A stretch of DNA of 64,000 bases from Chlamydiales bacterium (lineage in GTDB: Bacteria; Chlamydiota; Chlamydiia; Chlamydiales; JAJFMA01): positions 124,001 through 188,000 of the forward strand of contig JAUXSF010000022.1 of the NCBI GenBank assembly GCA_030679955.1. Direction: 5' to 3'. Under the pieces are notes generated by a model. The model did no database searches and was not told the origin of the DNA. It saw only the letters and a program-made list of their open reading frames with translations. Of this stretch, positions 17,138 to 25,553 are shown in pieces. Position 1 is the first letter of the stretch, and every line of letters starts with the position of its first letter. Made by a program: the position numbers and the translations under genes.

Positions 17138-18802
17138 TTACTCTAATTCCGTCAGTATATTGCGGTCAATGGCTTGGTTGAGTTTTACGGCAGCGAATTC
17201 GCTTCCTATTTTCTCACGATTTGCTAGAGCAGCAATAGTAATACCAGGTTTTAATAGAACGGTAAGCTGTGAGGAGGCCGAATTAATGGCGCCCGCATGC
17301 CCAATAACCCCACCGCCATAGAACTCTCCGCCATTTCTTTCCAAAATTTGATAGAGAGAATTAGGCGCCTCCATATCTTCTTGATGAACCTCTTGACATA
17401 ACCATTTTCCAAACTTCTGCAAATCCTCGGCCGAGGTCCAATGTCCGCCTCCTGGGGTAGCACAGAGATGTGCTGCAACAGGATCAGTTTTTTCGTTATA
17501 AATTGCGTTCTCAGGCTTATTTAAAGAAACTTTAATACCTGCGGAATCAAATACTTCCTTTTTTAAAATTTCATCGAAAGATTTGTGCTGGTAACCTTCA
17601 ACATCTTTATTTTTTTCATTGTAGTGACTTTGAATAGCTAAACCCACTAACAAGATTCCTAGGTTGCTGTAACGCTGTTCACCTGCACTAAGATCTAGCG
17701 CTTCAATATCATCATTTGCAAACTGCAAAAATTCCTCAGGACGCTTTACTTCTGGTATGGGAGTATTAGACTCCAACGCACTTTCAATGGCATCTTGGTA
17801 GTTCCCTAGGTAATCCCCCAAGCCGCTTTGGTGCAGCATTAATTCTCGCAGTGAAGTCTTCTCGAGATGTTTGGCTAATACTGGGGATTTATCAGCTATA
17901 ATCTCCTTCACGTGATCTTCTAGCTGAACGGGCTTATCTAATATTTTTTCGTCGACGATTTCATTTTTGATCATTTTCATCATCAACACCCCTGTAAACA
18001 CCTTTCCAACAGAGTGGATAGAGAAGGGTGCTTGTGGATCGGGTATTTGCGCTGTAGAGACCGTTATTTCTTCAGAAGGCGTGGAAATAGAAACGACTCC
18101 CGAATAAGAAACATCTCTCATATAGTCGCTTAGTTGCTCTTTCACATCTTCTGAAAGCTTTATATTTTCGACGAGTTTCCTCATCGGAAAAACTTCTAGA
18201 AGATTTAAGCCTTCATTAGCTTCGATAGAATCAACTTGGCTTCTGCTTAAGTTATCGAATAATCCGATAAACTCATTTTTTAGTTTAAGTACCTCTTCTC
18301 CATCAGCAGTACCTTTTTTTTCGATAACAGCCTCGAATTGCTGTACTTCAACAGGTGTAAGATTCCTTTTCAAACATCCCAAAAACGGACTCAAGTCGCC
18401 TCCTTTATCCCACAATGCGGAAGCCACGGCTCTTCGCTCTTTAGGCAAGGCTTTACTCTCTTCCTTAAACCATTTTCCCACCTGAGGCTTCTCATCATTA
18501 TTAGAAATATACAGTTTACTCGCTTTCGCTATAGATTGAATATCGGCTAGACGAGGCGAATCGCTGCCCTTCGAACTTTTATTATCCAAAATTGTTGCTA
18601 AATTATTTTTAAATTCAGCTTCACTTGTTGGCGCTTGTTGCATGACTTCTGTAATCGCTTCTCTGACACGCGCCCCCTGTTCTTCGGGAAAGGCGACCGA
18701 GAAGGAATGGCCGTTTATCTGCACCACCTCAATAGCCTTTCCACTGCCTTCTTTGGTAGATTCGGCAGTCCCCAAATGTAGCGGAGTAATATTGACGTCC
18801 AT
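17138..18802 (-). CDS. class C beta-lactamase-fold serine hydrolase with N-terminal extension
   Basis: 554 residues. From about 250 on it is a serine beta-lactamase/DD-peptidase-like fold: SVGK (264-267, SxxK with the nucleophile Ser), YSN (378-380) and HAG (502-504, in place of KTG). The HAG box points to an esterase/LACTB-like member rather than a lactamase. Residues 1-245 are a charged helical region without signal peptide, unusual because most relatives are exported, and it may be a secretion or targeting module. The gene stands alone, with 90 bp to the Fic gene (convergent). Confidence 0.72.
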   Translation of the reverse strand: MDVNITPLHLGTAESTKEGSGKAIEVVQINGHSFSVAFPEEQGARVREAITEVMQQAPTSEAEFKNNLATILDNKSSKGSDSPRLADIQSIAKASKLYISNNDEKPQVGKWFKEESKALPKERRAVASALWDKGGDLSPFLGCLKRNLTPVEVQQFEAVIEKKGTADGEEVLKLKNEFIGLFDNLSRSQVDSIEANEGLNLLEVFPMRKLVENIKLSEDVKEQLSDYMRDVSYSGVVSISTPSEEITVSTAQIPDPQAPFSIHSVGKVFTGVLMMKMIKNEIVDEKILDKPVQLEDHVKEIIADKSPVLAKHLEKTSLRELMLHQSGLGDYLGNYQDAIESALESNTPIPEVKRPEEFLQFANDDIEALDLSAGEQRYSNLGILLVGLAIQSHYNEKNKDVEGYQHKSFDEILKKEVFDSAGIKVSLNKPENAIYNEKTDPVAAHLCATPGGGHWTSAEDLQKFGKWLCQEVHQEDMEAPNSLYQILERNGGEFYGGGVIGHAGAINSASSQLTVLLKPGITIAALANREKIGSEFAAVKLNQAIDRNILTELE

Positions 18803-18970
18803 AATTCCTCGAAACCACTCTTAAATTATAAGTTTAATTTAATTATACGCAAATTTTTATATTACTGATAATGAAAGATATAGACTTATATAGATCTATG
18901 ATAAAAGAGCAGCAATTCGAGGATGCCGTGTTTAACTAGATCTGACCAATTTCATTTAACATCTTCCTCG

Positions 18971-19001
18971 TTGACTCTGACGTGACGTCATTCTCTATTA
19001 T
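18971..19001 (+). promoter_or_regulatory. MerR-type promoter with operator palindrome
   Basis: TTGACT (18971-18976) and TATTAT (18996-19001) are separated by 19 nt, the long spacer typical of MerR-activated promoters. The spacer holds the palindrome TGACG-TGA-CGTCA (18978-18990). It lies 45 bp before the MerR/TipA gene, so autoactivation is expected. Confidence 0.7.
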
Positions 19002-19046
19002 GGAGCTATCCTTTAAAATCAAAGGGATATTGAAGGAGAAAATCCG

Positions 19047-19817
19047 ATGGCCTACACAGTCGCTAAATTAGCAAAAATCTCAGGAGTCAGCGTTCGGACG
19101 CTTCACTGGTATGATAAAATAGGGCTTTTAAGGCCCGCCTATCATGGCGCTAATGGATACAGGTATTATGAAGAAGAGCAGCTGCTTATTCTGCAGCAAA
19201 TCCTATTCTTCAGAGAGCTTGAATTCGACCTGAAGCAGATAGAATTAATCTTGAAGAGAAGTGATTTCGACAAAACAGCAGCTTTGAACTCCCACCGCGA
19301 GGTTCTACAAAAAAACGTTGTGAGGACCAAGCAGCTAATCAAGACCATCGATAAGACAATAGAACACCTAAATGGAACTAAAAAAATGAAAGACCATGAA
19401 ATCTATAATGGCTTCACCGAAGAAAAGCAACGCGAGTATCAGCAATACCTTATCAACCGCTTTGGACAAGAAGCCAAGGCTTCTAATGAAGAGACCTTTG
19501 TTAACTTTAAAAATTTAAGTAAAAAGGACTTCGAGAAAAGCAAGGAAGACTGGGATGCAATATGCAAGGAGCTTATAAAACAGTGGAAAGGCCAGGCTAC
19601 CGCTGGTTCTGCTGAAGTCCAAAGGATCGTTCGTAGACATTATGAATGGATAAAAGGATTCTGGACTCCAGATCGTATCTCCTACGCCAATTTGGGAGAG
19701 CAATATATTGGCTGGGAGTGGAAAGAAGCCTTTCAGCCCCATGACCCTGAGCATCCAAAGCTCGCTCGATTCCTTGCAGAAGGAATGGTAATTTTCGCAG
19801 AGAAAGAATTATCCTAG
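19047..19817 (+). CDS. MerR-family regulator with TipAS drug-recognition domain
   Basis: 256 residues, strong RBS GAAGGAGA. The N-terminal winged helix (VAKLAKISGVSVRTLHWYD, then GYRYY) is MerR type, followed by the dimer helix to about residue 110. The C-terminal 140 residues (FTEEKQREYQQYLINRFG ... IVRRHYEWIKGFWTPD ... YANLGEQYIG) match the TipAS domain that binds thiopeptide antibiotics in Streptomyces TipA. It likely activates its own promoter. No resistance gene lies directly downstream, so any target is elsewhere. Confidence 0.88.
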   Translation: MAYTVAKLAKISGVSVRTLHWYDKIGLLRPAYHGANGYRYYEEEQLLILQQILFFRELEFDLKQIELILKRSDFDKTAALNSHREVLQKNVVRTKQLIKTIDKTIEHLNGTKKMKDHEIYNGFTEEKQREYQQYLINRFGQEAKASNEETFVNFKNLSKKDFEKSKEDWDAICKELIKQWKGQATAGSAEVQRIVRRHYEWIKGFWTPDRISYANLGEQYIGWEWKEAFQPHDPEHPKLARFLAEGMVIFAEKELS

Positions 19818-20231
19818 CCTGTGGCAGTCGGCCTTGCCGGCTGCACTCTTCCGAACCCTGTTCTTCCTCATTAAAAAAAATATCAGAACTGGCCTTTCTC
19901 TGAAGCCCCCGGACTGGACAGCGCTGAGCATAAGCAGGCCGCTAAGAAATTGAGTTATCTATATGTTTAATTTAAAATTTCTAGATACTCCATTTTTCTC
20001 TATTCTATCAACCGTGATATTATGGAGTTCAACCGATGCCCACACAGAAGATTCGGACATTCTGTTGCATTTATGCCAATTCACTGAGATAGATGCTAGA
20101 AATGGCCGCTGGAGTGTCGCCTTGCGCTCCAGCCTTACCCTAGTCATAACAAGTTTCCTGATTTCATTTAAATTGAAATAATCATTACTATATAATATCA
20201 TTAAATTAATGAATTATACCTAAGTGCTGAT
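19818..20231. other. 414-bp non-coding stretch with hairpin and gene remnant
   Basis: Directly behind the MerR gene is a 9-bp hairpin (19824-19844, GCAGTCGGC-CTT-GCCGGCTGC with one G-U pair), perhaps its terminator though no T-run follows. The rest holds the truncated copy of the nucleoside-hydrolase-like gene described separately. Nothing else recognised. Confidence 0.5.
19963..20181 (+). pseudogene. truncated copy of the nucleoside-hydrolase-like gene
   Basis: The first 35 codons (MFNLKFLDTPFFSILSTVIL, then WSSTDAHTEDSDILL) are nearly identical to the start of the intact gene at 21549, and about 25 bp upstream also match. Similarity stops abruptly after DSDILL; the remaining 37 codons are unrelated. 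It is a 5' gene fragment left by a local duplication or deletion. A short exported peptide could still be made but is unlikely to work. Confidence 0.65.
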
Positions 20232-21306
20232 ATGAGAAAAGTTTTTAGTTGTTTTTTTTGTATTTTTCGCGTTTATTTTATTTAATAACAGTCAAGCCAA
20301 AAGATATGAACTAGCACTACCATCAGCCACTTTTGTTCCTGCGGGTGGCTCTTCCTCTGCCATGCTGGTACTTATTGATGGACATCCAGAGGGCATCTTA
20401 AAATTCTCATATTCTGAAAATCCCATGACACTTGCCAGAGGCATATATGCCGGAGAGGGGCCCCTAAGAGAACGCCTAGCAACCATAGTCAGTGATGTTT
20501 TGACTGACTATACCGGCCTGGACTTTGGGGTAGCGCGAACCGACCTAGTCTACACTGAAGATCCCATGGACAATGCTAAGACTCCAGATCTGCACCTCGG
20601 GTCCCTTCAATTCTTCATTGACGATGCTAAAGATGTAAAGAAACTAGGAAAGGAATCTTTCGATAACGTGAGCGACGAAGAGTTTCAAAAATTTGTCTTC
20701 CATATCATCATGGTGTCGGCGGATGCACATTTGGGAAATATTCTACTGAAACGGAATCCCGATTCCGATGGTTACGAAGTCTATTTGATCGATATGAGTA
20801 ATTCTCTACCTAGAAGTTCGGAAAATGGCTACCGCGCTAGCCTGTATGGATGGCTAATGCATTCTCGCAGTGGCCATTATCTCTCGGACAAGTGGAGAGA
20901 ACGCTTGTCTCGACTAAACGTCCCTCGCATTGTTAGTGAAATCCGTAAGCAATGGAAACAGGAGATGAAGGTGCAGGAGGTAGATGATCCGCTCCCAGAA
21001 GAAACTTGGGATCTTTTAACAATATCCCTTTCCACCGTTAAATATGGGGCGCAATACAACCGTAGTTTGCGCAGTATGGCATCTATTTTCATCCCGGTGG
21101 CACTAAAAGAAGGCGAAGACACGAAATACTACGGTGGTGAAATCGAAGATATCTATACCCTTTATTATGATAAGCAGGCTGATCGTTGGCAGCTAGATGG
21201 AGCCTTGGAGCAAATACGACAAATACTCTCTAAGGAGGTGCCAAGGAAGGAAACGCCCACCGCAGCTCCATTTACCAATGTTCAGTACCTTCCCGATTAT
21301 CCCTAA
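20232..21306 (+). CDS. exported PI3/PI4-kinase-like protein, frame interrupted at T8 in the signal peptide
   Basis: The in-frame ATG at 20362 gives 314 residues, but the frame is open upstream to 20236 and encodes FFVFFAFILFNNSQAKRYEL, a signal peptide without start. The ATG at 20232 is in another frame. Removing one T from the T8 run at 20252-20259 joins them into MRKVFSCFFVFFAFILFNNS. The main domain resembles PI3/PI4 kinases: ILKF (11-14 from M20362, ATP Lys14), GEGPLRERLATIVSDVL (31-47), DAHLGN (121-126, DxHxxN catalytic loop) and LIDMSNSLP (142-150, metal Asp144). It is probably an exported lipid or protein kinase. Phase variation or a sequencing error are both possible. Confidence 0.55.
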
Positions 21307-21451
21307 ACGTTGGGCGTAATGCATCTGCTGCCACTTCTAGGGATTCTTGCGCTGCCTTAGCAGGCTCTAGCGCCGTCGCCATCCAAATGTCCTATACCCT
21401 TTTGAGTGAAAACCGTTGTTGGAATGCCTGAAGATGGTAGGCGGTCAGCAT
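21303..21451 (-). pseudogene. remnant of a second HSL-type esterase gene
   Basis: About 149 bp match positions 14352-14500 of the exported esterase at roughly 85-90% by eye, including the catalytic-His segment (FTQKGIGHL). A 1-nt insertion (GCCTGCTAAG against GCTTCTAAG) creates a stop, and there is no 5' part. It is a dead fragment of a paralog. Confidence 0.8.
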
Positions 21452-21548
21452 AATACAGAGGCGCTAAGAAGCTTTGAAATTATTATTGAGTTAAAATGCA
21501 ATTTATATTAACATTCATACATCTACTATGTTAATTGAGTTATTTATT

Positions 21549-22913
21549 ATGTTTAATTTAAAATTTCTAAATCTTCTATTTTTGTCCATTCTATCAACCG
21601 TGATATTATGGAGTTCAACCGATGCCCACGCCGAAAATTCGGACATTCTGCTGACACACTATTCTGATATAGCCATTACAACTGACTTAGAACCTGATGA
21701 CGTGTTAGCCCTTTATATCATCTTTCAAAAAGCTAATGATATTTACGAAGAAAAAGGCGGAGCCTACCCTATTAAGTTCATTATTGTCGGAGAAGGAGAA
21801 ACAGCACGCAAAAAAGCCAGAATGGAATACATGCTGGGCAAACTGATTGCCCTTCCAGACGGGGTTGAAGTTAGAGTAATAGAGGGGACCCCATCAAATG
21901 ATAATATTTTTGCCTACGATGGAGATGAAATAGGAGAAGAGATCCTGGGAACCACGGATCTTAAAGACATATTCGACAGCCCCGAACTTACCTTAGCAAA
22001 GTGCGACTATTATAAAGAAACCGGACCCGTTCGCACTCTCGAGCGCTTTCTTAAAAAGAGTCCAGCCCCCCTGCTTATTGTCCTGAAACCGCCGACAGAG
22101 CTACTTTCCATAAAACCCGAGTTACTGCGTAACGCTACTGTGATGATGTATGGCAGTTTTAATTTTCGAAAAATCGTAACAGATACTAAGGCGCTTGCAT
22201 CATCAGCATTTGACGACGTTAGGCATCAGGGAGATACGGATAAATTACAAGCTCTCCTAAACTTCTTTGCCTTACATTTTAAAAAGGTAGGCATTGTAGA
22301 ATCCTATGGCATGCTGGGTTCTCAGGCATCCGTGTTTCGTGATCACGAGTGGAGTCACGACATCCTGCAACACATAGAAAATTCGAACGAACCCTTCTTC
22401 ATCATGTTTCGTAAGCTCGTCAATAATTGGAACCGCTATCTCTTCGAGAAACAATTACCAGATGTAAAAACTGCCTTGCTTCTTCTTGCTGAAGCTAACC
22501 AAATGCCGCAGATAGAAGTTCAAACCTTTGTTTCTCAACTGGACCAGCTAGCTCAAAAGTGGGATGAAGAACAATTCGACCAGCTAGTCAAAAACATCGA
22601 CGCTATGATTGCGAAAAGCCAATCGGAAGAAACTACTAGAGAGAAGCAACTGTTGTCAGAGAAATTGCACGCTGAAATGCACTTTGCTAAGTTAATTAGC
22701 CCAAGCTCTGGACTACAGTTCACTTTGGCAGATGTTTGTGTAGCCTTGGCTCTCGTGGGCGACCAGTCTCCTTTTCCTGCTTCGCCAGTGGAACTGCAAG
22801 TCTCAGACCGTGGGTTTTTGATCCCTAGGCATCATCCTGAGTCATCTACCTTCTATTACGATAGAGTAGATAACTATGAATTTGCCCAGAGGTTACTGGA
22901 ACTGATTATGTAG
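21549..22913 (+). CDS. exported nucleoside-hydrolase-like protein
   Basis: 454 residues from ATG 21549; the same ATG is conserved in the truncated copy at 19963. Signal peptide MFNLKFLNLLFLSILSTVIL, cleaved near DAHA. Residues 38-56 (SDIAITTDLEPDDVLALYI) resemble the DxDxGxDDxxAL calcium site of inosine-uridine nucleoside hydrolases, with one Asp replaced. FIIVGEGETARKKA and LLIVLKPPTELLSI ... VMMYGSFNF fit later strands. The last 170 residues are helical and outside the family. It may split nucleosides or only bind them; the altered motif leaves activity open. Confidence 0.55.
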   Translation: MFNLKFLNLLFLSILSTVILWSSTDAHAENSDILLTHYSDIAITTDLEPDDVLALYIIFQKANDIYEEKGGAYPIKFIIVGEGETARKKARMEYMLGKLIALPDGVEVRVIEGTPSNDNIFAYDGDEIGEEILGTTDLKDIFDSPELTLAKCDYYKETGPVRTLERFLKKSPAPLLIVLKPPTELLSIKPELLRNATVMMYGSFNFRKIVTDTKALASSAFDDVRHQGDTDKLQALLNFFALHFKKVGIVESYGMLGSQASVFRDHEWSHDILQHIENSNEPFFIMFRKLVNNWNRYLFEKQLPDVKTALLLLAEANQMPQIEVQTFVSQLDQLAQKWDEEQFDQLVKNIDAMIAKSQSEETTREKQLLSEKLHAEMHFAKLISPSSGLQFTLADVCVALALVGDQSPFPASPVELQVSDRGFLIPRHHPESSTFYYDRVDNYEFAQRLLELIM

Positions 22914-22940
22914 AACACCCCGGTTGAAACATATTCTGCA

Positions 22941-22965
22941 GCCAACGCTGCGAAGCAGCGTTGGC
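22941..22965. terminator. bidirectional terminator-like hairpin
   Basis: Perfect 11-bp stem GCCAACGCTGC / GCAGCGTTGGC with a 3-nt loop (GAA), between two convergent genes. TTATATA follows on the + strand. Confidence 0.75.
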
Positions 22966-22991
22966 TTATATACAACCATGGGACTGGCATA

Positions 22992-23591
22992 TCACTTATC
23001 GCTTGAAGAATTAGTTGGCAACTTCACAATAAACTGATGATCTGGCGAAGTATAGACGTCGTATCCTTGATGATGGAACACAACATATTGAATGGAATCC
23101 AAAACTTCATAGCTATACGCAGTTACCCAAGATGGCTTTTGACCATTGATCAATAGTCCTTGTGCTCCTTGGGCTCCTAAAAGAGTCACTACTTCCGCTC
23201 CCACGTATTCTCCAATGTGCCTTGCAACATTGGCATGATAACGATCCACTAAGGTTGCCCCTCCGGCTGGAATGAAAGTTACCCTTAAGGCAGGAATGAC
23301 TGCCCTTGACCCAGTTAGAACTTCAATTTCGCGCATGGCTGATTCTACTTCAACCAGCTTATCACCCAGCAAATAGTCTTGCATTTCCAGGTTTTTTCTA
23401 GCTCCCGCTTCTGTCATTTTGCGCATCATGGAAAATTGGAGGAAGTTTTTGTAATCGGAGTTTTCTTTGATATATGTGACATTGTTCAGCTGCTTTAAGT
23501 TCTCCAGTGACGATACATTTTCTGAAGCCATCAAACTACCAACAAAGGAAACACCAAAAAATAAAATCGACAAAATGATAGAATTTTTCAT
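22992..23591 (-). CDS. exported protein of unknown function
   Basis: 199 residues. Signal peptide MKNSIILSILFFGVSFVGSL, cleaved near MAS. The mature part is mixed alpha/beta with a Gly/Ala-rich segment (FIPAGGATLVDRYHANVARH, then GAEVVTLLGAQGAQGLL). No Cys, no lipobox and no motif I can assign. It converges on the nucleoside-hydrolase-like gene and shares its terminator hairpin. Confidence 0.55.
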   Translation of the reverse strand: MKNSIILSILFFGVSFVGSLMASENVSSLENLKQLNNVTYIKENSDYKNFLQFSMMRKMTEAGARKNLEMQDYLLGDKLVEVESAMREIEVLTGSRAVIPALRVTFIPAGGATLVDRYHANVARHIGEYVGAEVVTLLGAQGAQGLLINGQKPSWVTAYSYEVLDSIQYVVFHHQGYDVYTSPDHQFIVKLPTNSSSDK

Positions 23592-23909
23592 ATCACCTCA
23601 AATTAGACTAAATGATGGATTCATCTACATTTGTTATCTTATCACACAATGAAAAAAGCCATTGTAAAAACAATCAAATCACTTAAAATCAATTACGTAT
23701 GATAATCCCAAAGCTGGAGTGGAATGCTAATGTGTACCAGCGGCTTTATGGCAAACAACCTAACCTGCCATCTAAGTAAGACTTCCATGCTAGCCCATTC
23801 ACATATTTTTTTTATCTTTTGAAAAAAAAAGAGGCCTAAGTCCGAAGACTTAGCCTCTGATGAGAAGGTAACTGAGTCCGAGTAAGACTCACCTTCTCGC
23901 GGTTTGGCA
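23592..23909. other. 318-bp non-coding stretch
   Basis: AT-rich upstream region of the minus-strand exported gene (promoter expected near 23600-23680), then 120 bp without signal, then the tRNA terminator. No further gene or repeat is seen. Confidence 0.5.
23822..23857 (-). terminator. rho-independent terminator of tRNA-Leu
   Basis: Stem GAGG-C-CTAAGTC / GACTTAGCCTC (23831-23857, loop CGAA, one bulged C) followed on the minus strand by nine T (A-run 23822-23830). Confidence 0.85.
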
Positions 23910-23993
23910 TGCTCGGAGACGGACTCGAACCGTCACGCCCTTGCGAGCAAGGGATTTTAAGTCCCTTGTGTCTACCGATTTCACCATCCGAGC
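23910..23993 (-). tRNA. tRNA-Leu (anticodon UAA)
   Basis: 84-nt class II tRNA. Acceptor arms GCTCGGA and TCCGAGC pair fully. The anticodon loop CTTAAAA between GGGA and TCCC gives anticodon TAA. It has a variable arm (TTGCTCGCAAGGGCG region) and a T loop GGTTCGAGTCC. CCA is not encoded. A strong terminator lies 53 bp downstream. Confidence 0.95.
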
Positions 23994-24070
23994 TGATAGT
24001 GACCAAAACTTTAACGCTTTCAAGTAAATGCGTCAAGGTACTAGCATAAAAAAAACAACAAACAGGTCAT

Positions 24071-24271
24071 ATGAAGAAAAATATCGGCACACTGGATCGT
24101 ATTCTCCGGCTCTCCATAGGCCTGCTACTGTTACTCTACGCCTGGTGGATGCCTAGCTGGATCGCACTTATTTTTGCTCTCTTCTGCCTGTTTGAAGCCG
24201 TTGCCAGCTGGTGCCTCTTCTACCAAATCATCGGAAAAAACAGCTGCCCAATTAATACTCCAAAGGAGTGA
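24071..24271 (+). CDS. DUF2892 (YgaP-like) small membrane protein
   Basis: 66 residues. The pattern MKKNIGTLDRILRLSIG followed by two membrane helices (LLLLLYAWWM; IALIFALFCLFEAVASWC) and NSCPI at the end is typical of the DUF2892 family of inner-membrane proteins. In some bacteria this domain is fused to rhodanese. Role unknown, perhaps linked to sulfur metabolism through the conserved Cys. Confidence 0.8.
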   Translation: MKKNIGTLDRILRLSIGLLLLLYAWWMPSWIALIFALFCLFEAVASWCLFYQIIGKNSCPINTPKE

Positions 24272-24286
24272 TGATCTATTCTTTAC

Positions 24287-25420
24287 TTAAGCGATACGTC
24301 GCGCGGCAAAGTCGCATTTTTTAAAGGTAAATGGAAGATCACCAGGCAGCACCCCATCCTGCATTTTTTGTAGGCATAAGTTGGCTATTCCTGCATAAAA
24401 GGCTCTCTCGTTTCCATCATAAGAGGAATAGTGGTGCTTTGACTTATGAATATTGTCCAGTTCCTGACCGTTATCGACCAGCTTGAGATGATAAGTTATC
24501 CGTCCTATATGACAAATGCCTAATTTACGCGTTCTTGGGTCTTTAACTACCCTTCGAACTTCAAGTTCAATACTACGTTGTGCATTCGTCATGTGCTTCT
24601 CAGAATACTTGATGTAGTACCCGTTTGCATCTTTCTGTGTCTCACCAGTCACATCCTTTTGGGGTGTCATGCAAGGATCAGCAGGTAAAACGCTAACACA
24701 ATAGGGGGGCGAAAGAGGGTTAAAAGCGTGGTCTAACGTTGAAAGGTAGGCTGAGTTTCTATTGATGTCTTTTGCCCATAGCATTTGGCGTTCTTCGCCA
24801 GTTTCTCCCCTACAACGTCCCGTAGATTGCCCAAGATGTATTCCAATTAGCTGACCCGCCCTATCAAGATAAATTCCGCCGGAGCTTCCAGGACGTGTCC
24901 AATTAAGTTGAGAGCTACACATCGAAGAGCTACCACTATAACAAGGAGAGACGATGGATGTTTTGAGCATACCGCTTTCCAAAACTTCCGCGAACAGGCA
25001 TTGCTCATGATGGGGATTCCAAGTGATCTGAGGGACTTGACAGGGCAATTTCTCCGCTAATCTAATCATGCAGTAATCCGCCCCTAAACCATCTTCCTCA
25101 ACATGCAAAACCTTTGTAGGGCAAAAGCAGCATTGAGCATTCGAGTATTGAACAGTGAGATTTTGAACGACAGCAGCGAGGTTAGATCCGCATATTGAAT
25201 AGGCAGAGATTGATTGTGGTACGATCAAATGCTTGGGTATCAACAGCAAGTCTGGCTCTAAAAAAACTCCCATACCCAGTCGATTACTGCCCATATAGAC
25301 CGAAGCCATGCAATTAGCAGCCATTGAGCTGGCTGCGCTCCAATTTATGCTTGACGTGGGCGTAATACGAGACGGACCTGGCATGTATCCATGGTATATT
25401 GAAGGAAATGACACGGGCAT
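24287..25420 (-). CDS. trypsin-like serine protease without signal peptide
   Basis: 377 residues. The start at 25420 (MPVSFPSIYH) is chosen over an upstream TTG because GGAG lies 7 nt before it. The chymotrypsin-fold triad is visible: IPKHLIV (His64), DGLGADYCMIRL (Asp115) and RPGSSGGIY (Ser180 in GxSGG), with IGIHLG after it. Residues 200-377 are an extra domain of unknown type with many Cys/His early in the protein. Related proteases are normally exported by Sec; here there is no signal, so type III secretion or a cytosolic role is possible. Confidence 0.7.
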   Translation of the reverse strand: MPVSFPSIYHGYMPGPSRITPTSSINWSAASSMAANCMASVYMGSNRLGMGVFLEPDLLLIPKHLIVPQSISAYSICGSNLAAVVQNLTVQYSNAQCCFCPTKVLHVEEDGLGADYCMIRLAEKLPCQVPQITWNPHHEQCLFAEVLESGMLKTSIVSPCYSGSSSMCSSQLNWTRPGSSGGIYLDRAGQLIGIHLGQSTGRCRGETGEERQMLWAKDINRNSAYLSTLDHAFNPLSPPYCVSVLPADPCMTPQKDVTGETQKDANGYYIKYSEKHMTNAQRSIELEVRRVVKDPRTRKLGICHIGRITYHLKLVDNGQELDNIHKSKHHYSSYDGNERAFYAGIANLCLQKMQDGVLPGDLPFTFKKCDFAARRIA

Positions 25421-25553
25421 AATGTTCTCCAAATTGAAAATGTATAGCACCCCTGAAAGCAGTTGTCAAAATACCATTTTCTTTCGACATTTGGAGAAAG
25501 GAACTTTGCGTGCCGAGATTTATTTTATCCACATATTAGACTGTTAAAATGGA

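Noticed and set aside
17138-18802. Assignment as an antibiotic-resistance class C beta-lactamase
   Set aside because: HAG replaces KTG and there is no export signal; an esterase or LACTB-like role is more likely.
19959-20201. Minus-strand frame MTRVRLERKATLQRP considered as a transposase fragment
   Set aside because: No transposase motif, no terminal repeats, and it overlaps the recognisable gene remnant on the + strand.
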